From Streptomyces scabichelini (lineage in GTDB: Bacteria > Actinomycetota > Actinomycetes > Streptomycetales > Streptomycetaceae), in contig NZ_JAAKZY010000013.1 in NCBI RefSeq assembly GCF_011045015.1, positions 1-64,000 on the forward strand: 64,000 nucleotides of DNA, read 5' to 3'. The position numbers were made by a program, and so were the translations under genes. This document shows positions 27,398 to 35,697 of the stretch, one piece after another. The stretch's first letter is position 1. Each line of letters begins with the position of its first letter. The notes below the pieces were generated by a model. The model was not told the origin of the DNA and searched no databases. It saw nothing but the letters and a program-made list of their open reading frames with translations.

Positions 27398-29118
27398 CTC
27401 GGCTCCTCCTTGGTGGTCGTGGTGCCTGCCACGGCGGCTTCCTGGGACGGGCCGGAGTCGGGCACGAGACGTGGCTCTCGTGTGAGCCCGGGTTCCGGCG
27501 CGAGTCCCGGCTCCGCCAGTGTCTCCGGCAGTACGACGGTGAACTCCGCGCCCCCGCCGTCCGCCTCCGCGACCCGCGCGCTGCCGCCCTGCCGCTCGGC
27601 GAGCCGTCGCACCAGGGAGAGGCCGATCCCGCGCTTTCCGTGCGCCGGGGGCTTCTTGGTGGACCACCCGTCCGTGAAGATCAACTCACGCTGTTCGGCG
27701 GGGACTCCGGGCCCGGTGTCCCACACCCTGAGTACCGCCGTATGTCCCTCTGCGCGCAATTCGACCTCCACGCGCGCGTGGTGCTTGCCGGCGACGGCGT
27801 CGAGGGCGTTGTCGACGAGGTTGCCGACGATCGTGACCAGTCCCCGCGGGTCGATCAGCCGGTCGGGGAACAGCGTGCTGTCCGAGATCCACAGGGCCAC
27901 TCCGCGCTCCGCCGCGACGGTGGCCTTGCCGACCAGCAGGGCGGCGAGCAGCGGGTCCTGGATCTTCTCGGTGACCTGTTCCGCGGTGGCCCTGTGGTCG
28001 CCGACCACCTCGCCGACGAACTCCACGGCGTCGTCGTACATCTCCAGTTCCAGCAGGCCCAGGAGCGTGTGCATACGGTTGGCGTGCTCGTGGTCCTGGG
28101 CGCGCAGGGCGTCGATCAGGCCGCGGGTGGAATCGAGTTCGCGGCCGAGCTGCTCCAGTTCGGTGCGGTCGCGCAGCGTGGCGACGGCGCCGCCGTCGTC
28201 GGTGGGCATGCGGTTGGCGACCAGGACGCGCTGACCGCGGACGGTGAGCAGATCGGTGCCGGTGACGCGTCCGGCCAGCACATCGGTCGTACGTCCCTCG
28301 CCGAGCGCCTCGTCGAGCGGCTGTCCGACCACCTCGTCGCCGAGGCCCAGCAGACGCTGGGCCTCGTCGTTGAGGAGCCGGATCCTGCCCCCGCGGTCCA
28401 GCGCGACGACGCCCTCCCTGATGCCGTGCAGCATCGCCTCACGTTCCGCGAGGAGTGCGGCGATGTCCGAGAAGGCCAGGTCGCGGGTCTGCCGCTGGAC
28501 CCGCCTGGAGATCAGGTACGCGGCCAGCGCGCCGACGGCCATGGCCCCGCCCGCGTACGCGAAGAGGCCGGGGATCGCGTTGAGGAGGCGGGCGCGCACG
28601 CTGTCGTACTCGATGCCGACGGAGACCGCGCCGACGATGTCGCCGTCGCTGTCGCGCAAGGGCACCTTGCCGCGGGCCGAGCGGCCCAGCGTGCCACTGT
28701 CGATCTCCATGACGTCCCGGCCGGCCAGGGCCTGTCCGGGGTCGGTCGAGACCTTCCCGCCGATCCGGGCGGGATCGGTGTGCGACCAGCGCACGCCGTC
28801 CATGTTCATCACCACGACGTACTCGGCCCCGCTGGCCTTCCGGATCCGTTCCGCCTCGGCCTGTACGGGCCCGCCGACCGAGGGACGCGTCGACGTCAGC
28901 TCCTCGGCGAGCTGCGGCTGCGCGGCGGTGGTCTGCGCGATCGCGAGGGCCCGGCGCATCGCCTGGTCGTCCAGCTGGTCGCTGAGCGGAGCGAGGAACA
29001 GCCCGGTCGCGAGCACGGCGACTCCGGCGGCGATCGCCACCTGCATCAGCAGCACCTGCGAGAACATCCGCTTCGGCATGCCTAGACGGCGTCGTCGGGC
29101 AGGGGGAGTGGGACTCAT
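27394..29118 (-). CDS. CitA/DcuS-family sensor histidine kinase
   Basis: 574 aa from ATG 29118. Domains in order: a first membrane helix (~residues 21-45), an extracytoplasmic PDC/Cache sensor (~45-180), a second helix, a PAS domain (~220-320), the CitA-type phosphoacceptor motif DHEHANRMHTLLGLLELE (His343 or His345) and a GHKL ATPase with NLVDNALDAV and GIGLSLVRRL. The C-terminal 40 residues are low-complexity Pro/Glu. Members sense dicarboxylates or citrate outside the cell. It is the first gene of an operon with its overlapping response regulator. Confidence 0.9.
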   Translation of the reverse strand: MSPTPPARRRRLGMPKRMFSQVLLMQVAIAAGVAVLATGLFLAPLSDQLDDQAMRRALAIAQTTAAQPQLAEELTSTRPSVGGPVQAEAERIRKASGAEYVVVMNMDGVRWSHTDPARIGGKVSTDPGQALAGRDVMEIDSGTLGRSARGKVPLRDSDGDIVGAVSVGIEYDSVRARLLNAIPGLFAYAGGAMAVGALAAYLISRRVQRQTRDLAFSDIAALLAEREAMLHGIREGVVALDRGGRIRLLNDEAQRLLGLGDEVVGQPLDEALGEGRTTDVLAGRVTGTDLLTVRGQRVLVANRMPTDDGGAVATLRDRTELEQLGRELDSTRGLIDALRAQDHEHANRMHTLLGLLELEMYDDAVEFVGEVVGDHRATAEQVTEKIQDPLLAALLVGKATVAAERGVALWISDSTLFPDRLIDPRGLVTIVGNLVDNALDAVAGKHHARVEVELRAEGHTAVLRVWDTGPGVPAEQRELIFTDGWSTKKPPAHGKRGIGLSLVRRLAERQGGSARVAEADGGGAEFTVVLPETLAEPGLAPEPGLTREPRLVPDSGPSQEAAVAGTTTTKEEPR

Positions 29119-29206
29119 GCCTACGACGGTACGGGGGCGGGCGCGCGGTGCCGTAGGGGGTGTGGCGTGGATCTCTTGTAGTGGATCCCTTGATATAGAG
29201 GCGTGA

Positions 29207-30160
29207 TCAGTGGGGTACGAGGCTCGCCACGGCCGTACGGGAGAGTTCGCGTACCGCCAGTATGTCCATCCGGGCCGGGGAACCGAGGGCCGAGCCGCAG
29301 CTTTCCGGGCGGGACGGAACCGAGGCGCCCTGGGCGACCGTGACACGCCAGACGCGGCCGTCGGTGTGGGCGACGGTCACCTCCCAGCGCGGCGCCGCGC
29401 CGTCCGTGCGGACGACGGTCAGTGTGTCCGCCGCCTCCTCGCCCGCCGTCGTGCGTACCGCCAGCTCGGCCGCCTGTCCGGGACGTTCCCAGGCGGAGCT
29501 TCCGCGGCACCCTTCGGTGACCACACGACCCTCCCGTACGCCCTGGAGGATCCCCTTGACGGCATGGGCCTCGGCGCGTCCGTACGCGTAGCCGAACGGC
29601 AGCACGAGCAGGGTGGGCGAGAAGCGGTGGCCGCCCAGGTGGGTCACCTCCCACGCGCCGTCCACTCCGGAGGCGGCCAGTTCGGCCGCGAGGGGGCGGC
29701 CGAGGAGGGCGCAACAGCGGTCACGCTTGCCGTTGGTGCAGACGAGGGCGAGCGGGTCGCCGGTGTGCGGGCGGCCGCCGAGAACCGAGTCGAAGGTGCC
29801 GGATGCGCCTCCGCCCAGGCCGGCGAAGTCAAGATTGAGCAGTTCCTCGGGGTCTGACGTGGTGGCGCTGTGCAGCCATATGTTTCCGGGAGCGGTGTGG
29901 GCCGCGTACACCTGTCGCTCGGCGACCGTGTGGCAGTCGGCGTGCCGTCCCGGGCGGCGGATCAGTGCAATGCGTACGCCGGTGCCCTCGGTGGCCTTCT
30001 CGAGGGCGTGGCCGAGCGCCGGGTCCAGATGGCTCGAGGTCAGCGCTTTGGCACCCCAGGGGCCGGGCTGTTCCAGGAGCAGCCAGGTCCTCGCGGTGGC
30101 GGCGGTCCCCGCGAGGGGCTCGTCCAGGTCCCGGGAGGCCTTCGTGCACGACGTACTCAC
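29207..30160 (-). CDS. sucrase/ferredoxin-like (thioredoxin-fold [2Fe-2S]) protein
   Basis: 317 aa from GTG 30160. The motif VCTNGKRDRCCALLGRPLA followed by HLGGHRFSPTLLVLPFGYAYGR is diagnostic of the sucrase/ferredoxin-like family. Its paired Cys residues may bind an iron-sulphur cluster. No ribosome site precedes the start. Instead an iron box directly abuts the GTG, so the transcript is probably leaderless and derepressed under iron limitation. A role in iron or redox homeostasis, for example siderophore-iron reduction, is inference. Confidence 0.82.
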   Translation of the reverse strand: MSTSCTKASRDLDEPLAGTAATARTWLLLEQPGPWGAKALTSSHLDPALGHALEKATEGTGVRIALIRRPGRHADCHTVAERQVYAAHTAPGNIWLHSATTSDPEELLNLDFAGLGGGASGTFDSVLGGRPHTGDPLALVCTNGKRDRCCALLGRPLAAELAASGVDGAWEVTHLGGHRFSPTLLVLPFGYAYGRAEAHAVKGILQGVREGRVVTEGCRGSSAWERPGQAAELAVRTTAGEEAADTLTVVRTDGAAPRWEVTVAHTDGRVWRVTVAQGASVPSRPESCGSALGSPARMDILAVRELSRTAVASLVPH

Positions 30161-30179
30161 GGAGGTAAGCCTAACCTGA
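30161..30179 (-). promoter_or_regulatory. IdeR/DmdR1-type iron box
   Basis: Read on the minus strand, TCAGGTTAGGCTTACCTCC matches about 15 of 19 positions of the iron-box consensus TTAGGTTAGGCTAACCTAA. It ends immediately before the start codon of the sucrase/ferredoxin-like gene. Confidence 0.72.
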
Positions 30180-30211
30180 GTTGACCAGGGTGGCATGCGG
30201 GGCCATCGAGG

Positions 30212-31471
30212 TCAGAGTTCCGGTAGTGGCTGAGGTGGCCGGGGCCCTACGTACGTCCCGCTCGGGCGCATGCGCATCGGGATCGCCTCGTACTCTTCCA
30301 GGACGTGGGCGATCCAGCCCCCCGTGCGAGCCACGGCGAAGATCGTCTCGCCCGCCGACGCCTCCATGCCCGACGCGACCGTGAGGACGGCGAGGGCCAG
30401 GTCGACATTGGCGTGCAGCGGGGCGTGGCGGGCGGTCGTGGCCACGATGTCGTGGGCCGCCGCCAGGCCGGGCGCGGCCCCGGGGACCTCCTCCAAGAGC
30501 GCGAACAGTGCACGCGCGCGTGGGTCCTCGCCCGGGTAGATGTAGTGGCCGAGCCCCGGGACGCGGCGCCCGGCGCGCAGTTCGTCCGCGACCACGGGGG
30601 CCGCGGTGCCCCGGTCCAGTACGTCGAGGATCAGCCGGTGCGCGAACCCGCTGGCAGCTCCGTGCAGCGGGCCTTCCAGGACGCCGAGCCCCGCGGACAC
30701 GGCGGCGTACGTGTGTGCGCGGGCCGACGCGGCGACCCGGACGGCGAGGGTCGAGGCGGCCAGGTCGTGGTCCAGGAGAAGGGCAAGTGCCATGTCCAGG
30801 GCGCGCAGTGACGCGTCGTCGGCCTTTCGGCCGCTGAGCCGCGCCCACAGGCGGTGCGCCAACGGGCCGCGGTCCCGATGGTCGCGCCGCAGGGGTGGCA
30901 GCGCGGCCACGAGCGTGGGGATGAGGGTGCGCGCCGTGCCGAGCACCGCCTCCTCGGAGAGGTCGAAGCGCAGCGGGTCCGCGGCCGCCGCGGCGATGGC
31001 CGCGACGCGGAGCCGGTCGGTCGGGCCCGTGTGCTCGGGCAGTGCGTCGACGGCTCGGCGCGCGACGGTGACGGACGCCTCCGGGGCGGTGAAGGTCGTG
31101 CCGGGGCGCAGCACGCCCGTCCACAGCCACTCGGCGACCTCTTCGTAGGAGTGGCGCGCGGCCAGTTCGGTCGCGTCGACACCGCGGAAGTAGTAGCGGT
31201 CCTTGTCGATCAGGGTGATGCGGGTGCGGACGGAGAGCCTGCCCGCGCCCGGTGAACTCTCGCTCGCCTCCCGCCTGTTGCGTCGTGCGAGCGCCTCCAC
31301 CTCCTTGGCGTCGAAGGTGCTGCCGCGGCTTCCGGGCTCACGTCGGCTGCTGAGCTGACCGCGGCTCACGTACGCGTACACCGTCTCGGGCTTCACGCCG
31401 AGCAGCTCGGCGGTCTCCTTGGTGCTGATCCGCCGGCCCTCATGCGCGGGGGCAGGCCCTTGATCCCTCAT
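30212..31471 (-). CDS. citrate synthase-like protein with N-terminal HTH domain
   Basis: 419 aa from ATG 31471. Residues ~14-65 (RISTKETAELLGVKPETVYAYVSRGQLSSRREPGSRGS) form a MerR/excisionase-like DNA-binding helix-turn-helix. The rest is a citrate synthase fold: DRYYFRGVDATELA, LEGPLHGAASGFA with the catalytic His, and GLGHYIYPGEDPRA with the second His. The third catalytic acidic residue is not obvious. It may be a regulator that senses oxaloacetate or acyl-CoA rather than an enzyme. It is divergent from an ordinary citrate synthase across a perfect palindrome. Confidence 0.85.
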   Translation of the reverse strand: MRDQGPAPAHEGRRISTKETAELLGVKPETVYAYVSRGQLSSRREPGSRGSTFDAKEVEALARRNRREASESSPGAGRLSVRTRITLIDKDRYYFRGVDATELAARHSYEEVAEWLWTGVLRPGTTFTAPEASVTVARRAVDALPEHTGPTDRLRVAAIAAAAADPLRFDLSEEAVLGTARTLIPTLVAALPPLRRDHRDRGPLAHRLWARLSGRKADDASLRALDMALALLLDHDLAASTLAVRVAASARAHTYAAVSAGLGVLEGPLHGAASGFAHRLILDVLDRGTAAPVVADELRAGRRVPGLGHYIYPGEDPRARALFALLEEVPGAAPGLAAAHDIVATTARHAPLHANVDLALAVLTVASGMEASAGETIFAVARTGGWIAHVLEEYEAIPMRMRPSGTYVGPRPPQPLPEL

Positions 31472-31508
31472 GGCGTCACCGTATCTGTATGGATCTGTGC
31501 AGCTGAAG

Positions 31509-31523
31509 ATTGATTCAATCAAT
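31509..31523. promoter_or_regulatory. palindrome between divergent citrate synthase genes
   Basis: ATTGATTCAATCAAT has perfect 7-bp arms around one base and is strikingly AT-rich for this genome. TTGACA at 31525-31530 could be the -35 of the plus-strand gene. It is a likely operator for the HTH-citrate synthase protein. Confidence 0.62.
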
Positions 31524-31577
31524 ATTGACAGAGGATGAGTCAAGCATGGACAGTCGAATCGATTTCAGGGAGGAAAC

Positions 31578-32744
31578 ATGCCGATCAACCGTGCCGAGAC
31601 CGCCTCTGCCGACGTACCGCGAGGACTCACCGGCGTCGTCGTCACCGACACCGCGCTGGGCGATGTCCGGGGGCTCGAGGGGTTCTATCACTATCGCCAG
31701 TACTCGGCCGTCGAGCTCGCGCAGACCCGTGGATTCGAGGACGTGTGGCATCTGCTGGTCCATGGTGAACTGCCGGACGCGGCACAGCGTTCCGCCTTCT
31801 TGGCACGGACCGCTTCGCTGCGGCGGCTGCCCGACGAGGTGTCGGCCGCGCTGCCTGCCATCGCGGCGGCGAGTGGGCGTTCCGGGCCGCTCGCCGGGAT
31901 GCGGACCGCCTTGTCGCTGCTCGGCGCGGCGCGAGGGTTCCGGCCGGTGTACGACATTGACGCTGACCAGCGTCGCGCGGACACGCTGACCGCGGCGGCG
32001 GCCGTGCCGACGTTGCTGACGGCGCTCCACCGGTTGGGCCGCGGCCTCGACCCGGTCGAGCCGAGGGACGACCTGCCTCACGCCGCCAACTACCTCTACA
32101 TGTTGACGGGTTCGGAACCGGAGCCGGAGCGTGCCCGGGCGATCGAGCAGTACTTGATCTCAACCATTGACCATGGATTCAACGCGTCAACATTCACCGC
32201 CCGGGTGATCGCCTCGACGGGAGCGGATGTGGCGGCCTGCCTCGTGGGTGCGGTGGGAGCCCTTTCCGGGCCGCTGCACGGCGGCGCCCCGAGCCGGGCC
32301 CTGGACACCCTCGATGCGATCGGGACGCCCGACCGCATCGATTCCTGGGTCCGCGAGCGGGTCCACGCGGGCGACCGCATCATGGGCTTCGGCCATGCCG
32401 TCTACCGCACCGAGGATCCCCGCTCCCGCATGCTCCGCGGCATCGCCCAGCGGTCCGGCGGCCCTCTCGTCGACTTCGCCGTCGAGGTCGAGCGCCACGT
32501 GGAGGCGATCCTCGCCGAGCTCAAGCCCGGCCGGGATCTCCACACCAACGTCGAGTTCTACGCGGGCGTCGTCATGGAGCTGTGCGGCCTCCCCCGCGAG
32601 ATGTTCACCCCCACCTTCGCCACAGCCCGCGTCGTCGGCTGGAGCGCCAACATCCTGGAACAGGCGGAGGACTCGAAGATCATCCGTCCGGTGGCTCGGT
32701 ATGTGGGGCCGGTTCCGCCGGTGGCGGTGCCGGCAGCGATCTAG
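31578..32744 (+). CDS. citA: citrate synthase / 2-methylcitrate synthase
   Basis: 388 aa, ATG with AGGGAGGAAAC upstream. It begins GLTGVVVTDTALGDVRGLEGFYHYRQYSAVELA. Active-site motifs are GPLHGGAPSRA (first His), MGFGHAVYRTEDPRS (second His), and a C-terminal NVEFYAGVVMELCG region (Asp/Glu). It would condense oxaloacetate with acetyl-CoA, or propionyl-CoA if a methylcitrate enzyme. The gene is divergent from the HTH-citrate synthase gene and probably regulated by it. Symbol follows S. coelicolor usage and is less certain than the family. Confidence 0.85.
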   Translation: MPINRAETASADVPRGLTGVVVTDTALGDVRGLEGFYHYRQYSAVELAQTRGFEDVWHLLVHGELPDAAQRSAFLARTASLRRLPDEVSAALPAIAAASGRSGPLAGMRTALSLLGAARGFRPVYDIDADQRRADTLTAAAAVPTLLTALHRLGRGLDPVEPRDDLPHAANYLYMLTGSEPEPERARAIEQYLISTIDHGFNASTFTARVIASTGADVAACLVGAVGALSGPLHGGAPSRALDTLDAIGTPDRIDSWVRERVHAGDRIMGFGHAVYRTEDPRSRMLRGIAQRSGGPLVDFAVEVERHVEAILAELKPGRDLHTNVEFYAGVVMELCGLPREMFTPTFATARVVGWSANILEQAEDSKIIRPVARYVGPVPPVAVPAAI

Positions 32745-33101
32745 TCATGGCCTGGAGGGGGGCGGGTGGCGTCCCAGTAGCGGTGGAACACGGGGTTGTG
32801 AAGCAGGCCTTGGGCGTGGGCCAGCAGATCTGCATCAGAGAACGTTCCCCAACTACGGGCCAATACGAAGTGGCTGAAGACCAGGTTGGCGAAGAGATGT
32901 TGCCGCACTGCCGACTCCGGCTCGTCGTGGGAGGTGGTCCACACCGCGGCCAGAGAAAGGGAGCAAAGCCAGGCCTGAGAAAATCGCACTGATGGAACCG
33001 AAGTAGTCGCCCAGGGCGCTTCGTTCCGCAGCGGTCCGCCGACTGCCGTTCGCATCCCGCGTCCGGTGAAGCAAATCGGGCGGGACCGGCTGTGGACACA
33101 C
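32741..33101 (-). pseudogene. degenerate DUF6082 gene
   Basis: Two reading frames contain pieces of a DUF6082 protein: an N-terminal membrane-segment-like GDYFGSISAIFSGLALL in one frame, and a C-terminal VRQHLFANLVFSHFVLARSWGTFSDADLLAHAQGLLHNPVFHRYWDATR in another. The C-terminal part aligns with the intact DUF6082 protein at 33779-34282 (QYLFANALY ... VFQEYWAATQ). A frameshift and an internal deletion separate the pieces. Its 3' end overlaps the citA stop. Confidence 0.6.
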
Positions 33102-33104
33102 GAA

Positions 33105-33134
33105 GGCCCCGGCATCGTGTTCGATGCCGGGGCC
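33105..33134. terminator. intrinsic terminator
   Basis: Perfect 12-bp stem GGCCCCGGCATC / GATGCCGGGGCC with a 6-nt loop, downstream of the minus-strand small gene at 33240. Confidence 0.72.
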
Positions 33135-33239
33135 CGAAGCGTCTCAACCCTGTGGGCGGAATGTCGAGGCGGAGCTTGCTCTTGAGCTCCTCTGTCGCTT
33201 CTCCGGCGCCCGAGGCGAAGTCACCGAGGAATCCCGGTC

Positions 33240-33476
33240 TCAAGCATCGGGAATGTCCTCCTTCGCGCGCAACAGAGTCTCGCGCGTAATGATCACGATC
33301 CGCTCGTAGTCTGCTCGTGCGGCGTCGGGCGGGAGCTCGGGGTCGAGTTCCGTGGTGGCCTCTCGCCCGATGACAGCGAAGCTGCCATCGCTGAGCTCGA
33401 AGATGTCGGGGCATGTCTGACCAGTGGCGCTGCCGCGCTCGCGTGGTGAGGCTCCGACACGTCGCACGATTTTCAC
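33240..33476 (-). CDS. small conserved Streptomyces protein
   Basis: 78 aa. The segment CPDIFELSDGSFAVIGREAT ... LPPDAARADYERIVIITRETLLRAKEDIP matches a small family that is common in Streptomyces, usually next to XRE regulators and DUF6879-type genes. Neither partner is present here, so the gene looks like an isolated remnant of such a set. No function known. Confidence 0.65.
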   Translation of the reverse strand: MKIVRRVGASPRERGSATGQTCPDIFELSDGSFAVIGREATTELDPELPPDAARADYERIVIITRETLLRAKEDIPDA

Positions 33477-33778
33477 GGAGAAATACCAGCCTTATGACTA
33501 CAGATTGGTGGCCTCCGACGAGCTGAAGGGGGTGGTCGGAGCATGACGGTCTCCGAGCCGAGGTTTTCGTCGGAGGCGAGGTGTCTCCGAGCGTGCGGGT
33601 GGCCGTCGGAGTGCCCACAGAGTGAGCCGAGAACATTTAACCTTGTCGGTGCCCCTGATGTGTAAAGAAACGCGATGTGGTCGAGTGAACTTTGGCCTCA
33701 TGCCTTGACGGTTACTGGTGTCGGGGTGATAGCGGGCATCGGGGTCATGGAGCGCGAGGGCGACGATGGTGTGGGGAG
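33477..33778. other. intergenic, no gene seen
   Basis: About 300 bp with several CGGAG-type repeats (GGTCGGAGCATGACGGTCTCCGAG), possibly weak hairpins. No coding frame with a plausible start. Confidence 0.35.
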
Positions 33779-34282
33779 TTACAGAGACTCGTCGGGCGGC
33801 TCTCCCACAACCCACCACTCGTCGGTGTCGGTGTCAGCCTGCTCCTGGATCAGGCTGTCCATCATCTGGCCCAGCTCGGCCTCCTCCGACGAGTCGGGCA
33901 GACTCTCCCGGTGGTGTTGGGTAGCGGCCCAGTACTCCTGGAAGACCTTGTTCTGGCACATGACGCGGAAGTGTCCGTACAGCTCTCGGCGGGTCAGGGC
34001 GCCGATGCGGTGAAAGTACAGAGCGTTGGTGTAGAGAGCGTTCGCGAAGAGGTACTGCCGCTGTTTCTCAGGGGCGATGTCAACCTCGTACGTGTTGAGG
34101 ACCTCGGCGAGGGCAGGATCGTCCATGGCCTTGCAGAGCAGGTCGAAATGGAGGCGGTGCTGTTCGGTGAGTGCGGCGCGCCTGCGGTGCCGCGCCCCCG
34201 CCTCTGCGACGGAGCCGGCCGCGGACGCGAGCCTCGCCCGGGCAGCGGAAAGCCGCCCCTTCAACACACTCTGTGTGACCAT
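33779..34282 (-). CDS. DUF6082 family protein
   Basis: 167 aa. It begins with a basic, Ala-rich helix and continues with QHRLHFDLLCKAMDDPALAEVLNTYEVDIAPEKQRQYLFANALYTNALYFHRIGALTRRELYGHFRVMCQNKVFQEYWAATQHHRESLPDSSEEA, the DUF6082 core. These all-alpha proteins occur in many copies in Streptomyces, often with an N-terminal membrane anchor that this one appears to lack. A decayed paralogue lies 0.7 kb downstream. Function unknown. Confidence 0.75.
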   Translation of the reverse strand: MVTQSVLKGRLSAARARLASAAGSVAEAGARHRRRAALTEQHRLHFDLLCKAMDDPALAEVLNTYEVDIAPEKQRQYLFANALYTNALYFHRIGALTRRELYGHFRVMCQNKVFQEYWAATQHHRESLPDSSEEAELGQMMDSLIQEQADTDTDEWWVVGEPPDESL

Positions 34283-34608
34283 GTCAACCCCCGAATCAGG
34301 CGGCCGTCACGCCGGTCGTCGGGTGCGGGTCGACAGGGAACGGACCGGCGAGCGGTGGGCGGGCGCGCTTGCCGCCTTCCAGGGTGCCGAGCGGCTCTGA
34401 TCGGCTGGGAGGCGGCGAGGAGGGCGCACAGATGGAAGCGCGGGTCGCACTTCCTGGCGCCATGCCCAACGTGTGCCCCCTGAACGCCGCTAACAATCGT
34501 TCACTTCGCGGGGTTTCCACCGGCTCGTATCCTGAGTCGGCATTCAGTCCTCGTAACGAGAGCCGGTCCATGAGCCGGTGCACGCATCGGTGTGAGAGAG
34601 GTCGCGCG
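34283..34608. other. intergenic region upstream of the CobW-type gene
   Basis: 326 bp between divergent genes. I looked for a Zur-type box because CobW proteins are often zinc-regulated, and saw none that is convincing. Confidence 0.35.
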
Positions 34609-35697
34609 TTGAGTCCTGCGAGCCCCCAGCAGATCCCGGTCGTCGTCCTCGCAGGCTTCCTCGGGTCCGGCAAGACCACCCTGCTCAACCACCTCCTGCA
34701 CAGCAGCGGAGGCAGTCGTATCGGGGCCGTGGTCAATGACTTCGGGGCGATCGAGATCGACGCGATGGCGGTGGCCGGCGCGCTGGGCGACTCCACCGTC
34801 TCCCTCGGGAACGGATGTCTGTGCTGTGCCGTCGACGCCGGCGAACTGGACGTCTACCTGGAACGGCTCGCCCAGCCCTCCGTCGGCATCGACGTCATCG
34901 TCATCGAGGCGAGCGGTCTCGCCGAGCCGCAGGAACTCGTGCGGATGCTTCTTGCCAGCGAGAACCCACGTGTCGTCTACGGCGGGCTCGTGGAGGTCGT
35001 CGACGCCGCCGAGTTCGACGACACGAGGCAGAAGCATCCCGAGATCGACCGGCACCTCGCCATCGCCGATCTCGTCGTCGTCAACAAGGCGGACCGGGCC
35101 GAGGACCCCGAGCGTGTGCTCCGTCTCGTCCGGACGCTCACCGACCGCGCCGCCGTCGTCCCTGCCACGTACGGGCGGATCGACCCGGAGCTCCTTTTCG
35201 ACTGCAAGCCGTCCAGGGAGCGGATCGGGCAGCTGTCCTTCGACGACCTTCATGAGCACGGCAACCGGCACGCCGGACACCTGCACTCCGCTTACGAATC
35301 CCTCGACTTCACTTCTGAAGTGCCTCTCAGCCCGCGCCGGTTGATGGACTTTCTCGACAGCAGGCCCGAGGGCCTGTACCGCATCAAGGGGTACGTCGAT
35401 TTCGGCGCCGCCGACAGCCGCAACCGGTACGCCGTGCATGCCGTGGGCCGTTTCCTGCGGTTCTACCCGGAGCCCTGGGCGCCCGGCGACGAGCGCCTCA
35501 CCCAGCTCGTCCTCATCGGCTCCGGCATCGACAACTCTGGTCTCGGCAAGGAGTTGGAGGCGTGCAAGGACGGCGCCCCGCACGCCGACGAGCACAGCAT
35601 GTGGGGCGTCCTCCGCTACGTACAGGACCCGGAGGCACAGGACCCCGACCTACGGGAGCAGAGCCCGGAGCCCGTGGAACCGGGCCCCGAGGCCTGA
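34609..35697 (+). CDS. CobW/COG0523 family GTP-binding metallochaperone
   Basis: 362 aa from TTG 34609, with GAGAGG upstream; an in-frame ATG at 34570 is the alternative. P-loop GFLGSGKT (16-23), metal-binding CxCC (Cys70-Leu-Cys72-Cys73), switch/Walker B IEASGLAEP, and NKAD for guanine are all present, followed by the CobW C-terminal domain. COG0523 GTPases deliver Zn, Co or Ni to enzymes. No metal enzyme is adjacent to fix the metal. Confidence 0.87.
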   Translation: MSPASPQQIPVVVLAGFLGSGKTTLLNHLLHSSGGSRIGAVVNDFGAIEIDAMAVAGALGDSTVSLGNGCLCCAVDAGELDVYLERLAQPSVGIDVIVIEASGLAEPQELVRMLLASENPRVVYGGLVEVVDAAEFDDTRQKHPEIDRHLAIADLVVVNKADRAEDPERVLRLVRTLTDRAAVVPATYGRIDPELLFDCKPSRERIGQLSFDDLHEHGNRHAGHLHSAYESLDFTSEVPLSPRRLMDFLDSRPEGLYRIKGYVDFGAADSRNRYAVHAVGRFLRFYPEPWAPGDERLTQLVLIGSGIDNSGLGKELEACKDGAPHADEHSMWGVLRYVQDPEAQDPDLREQSPEPVEPGPEA

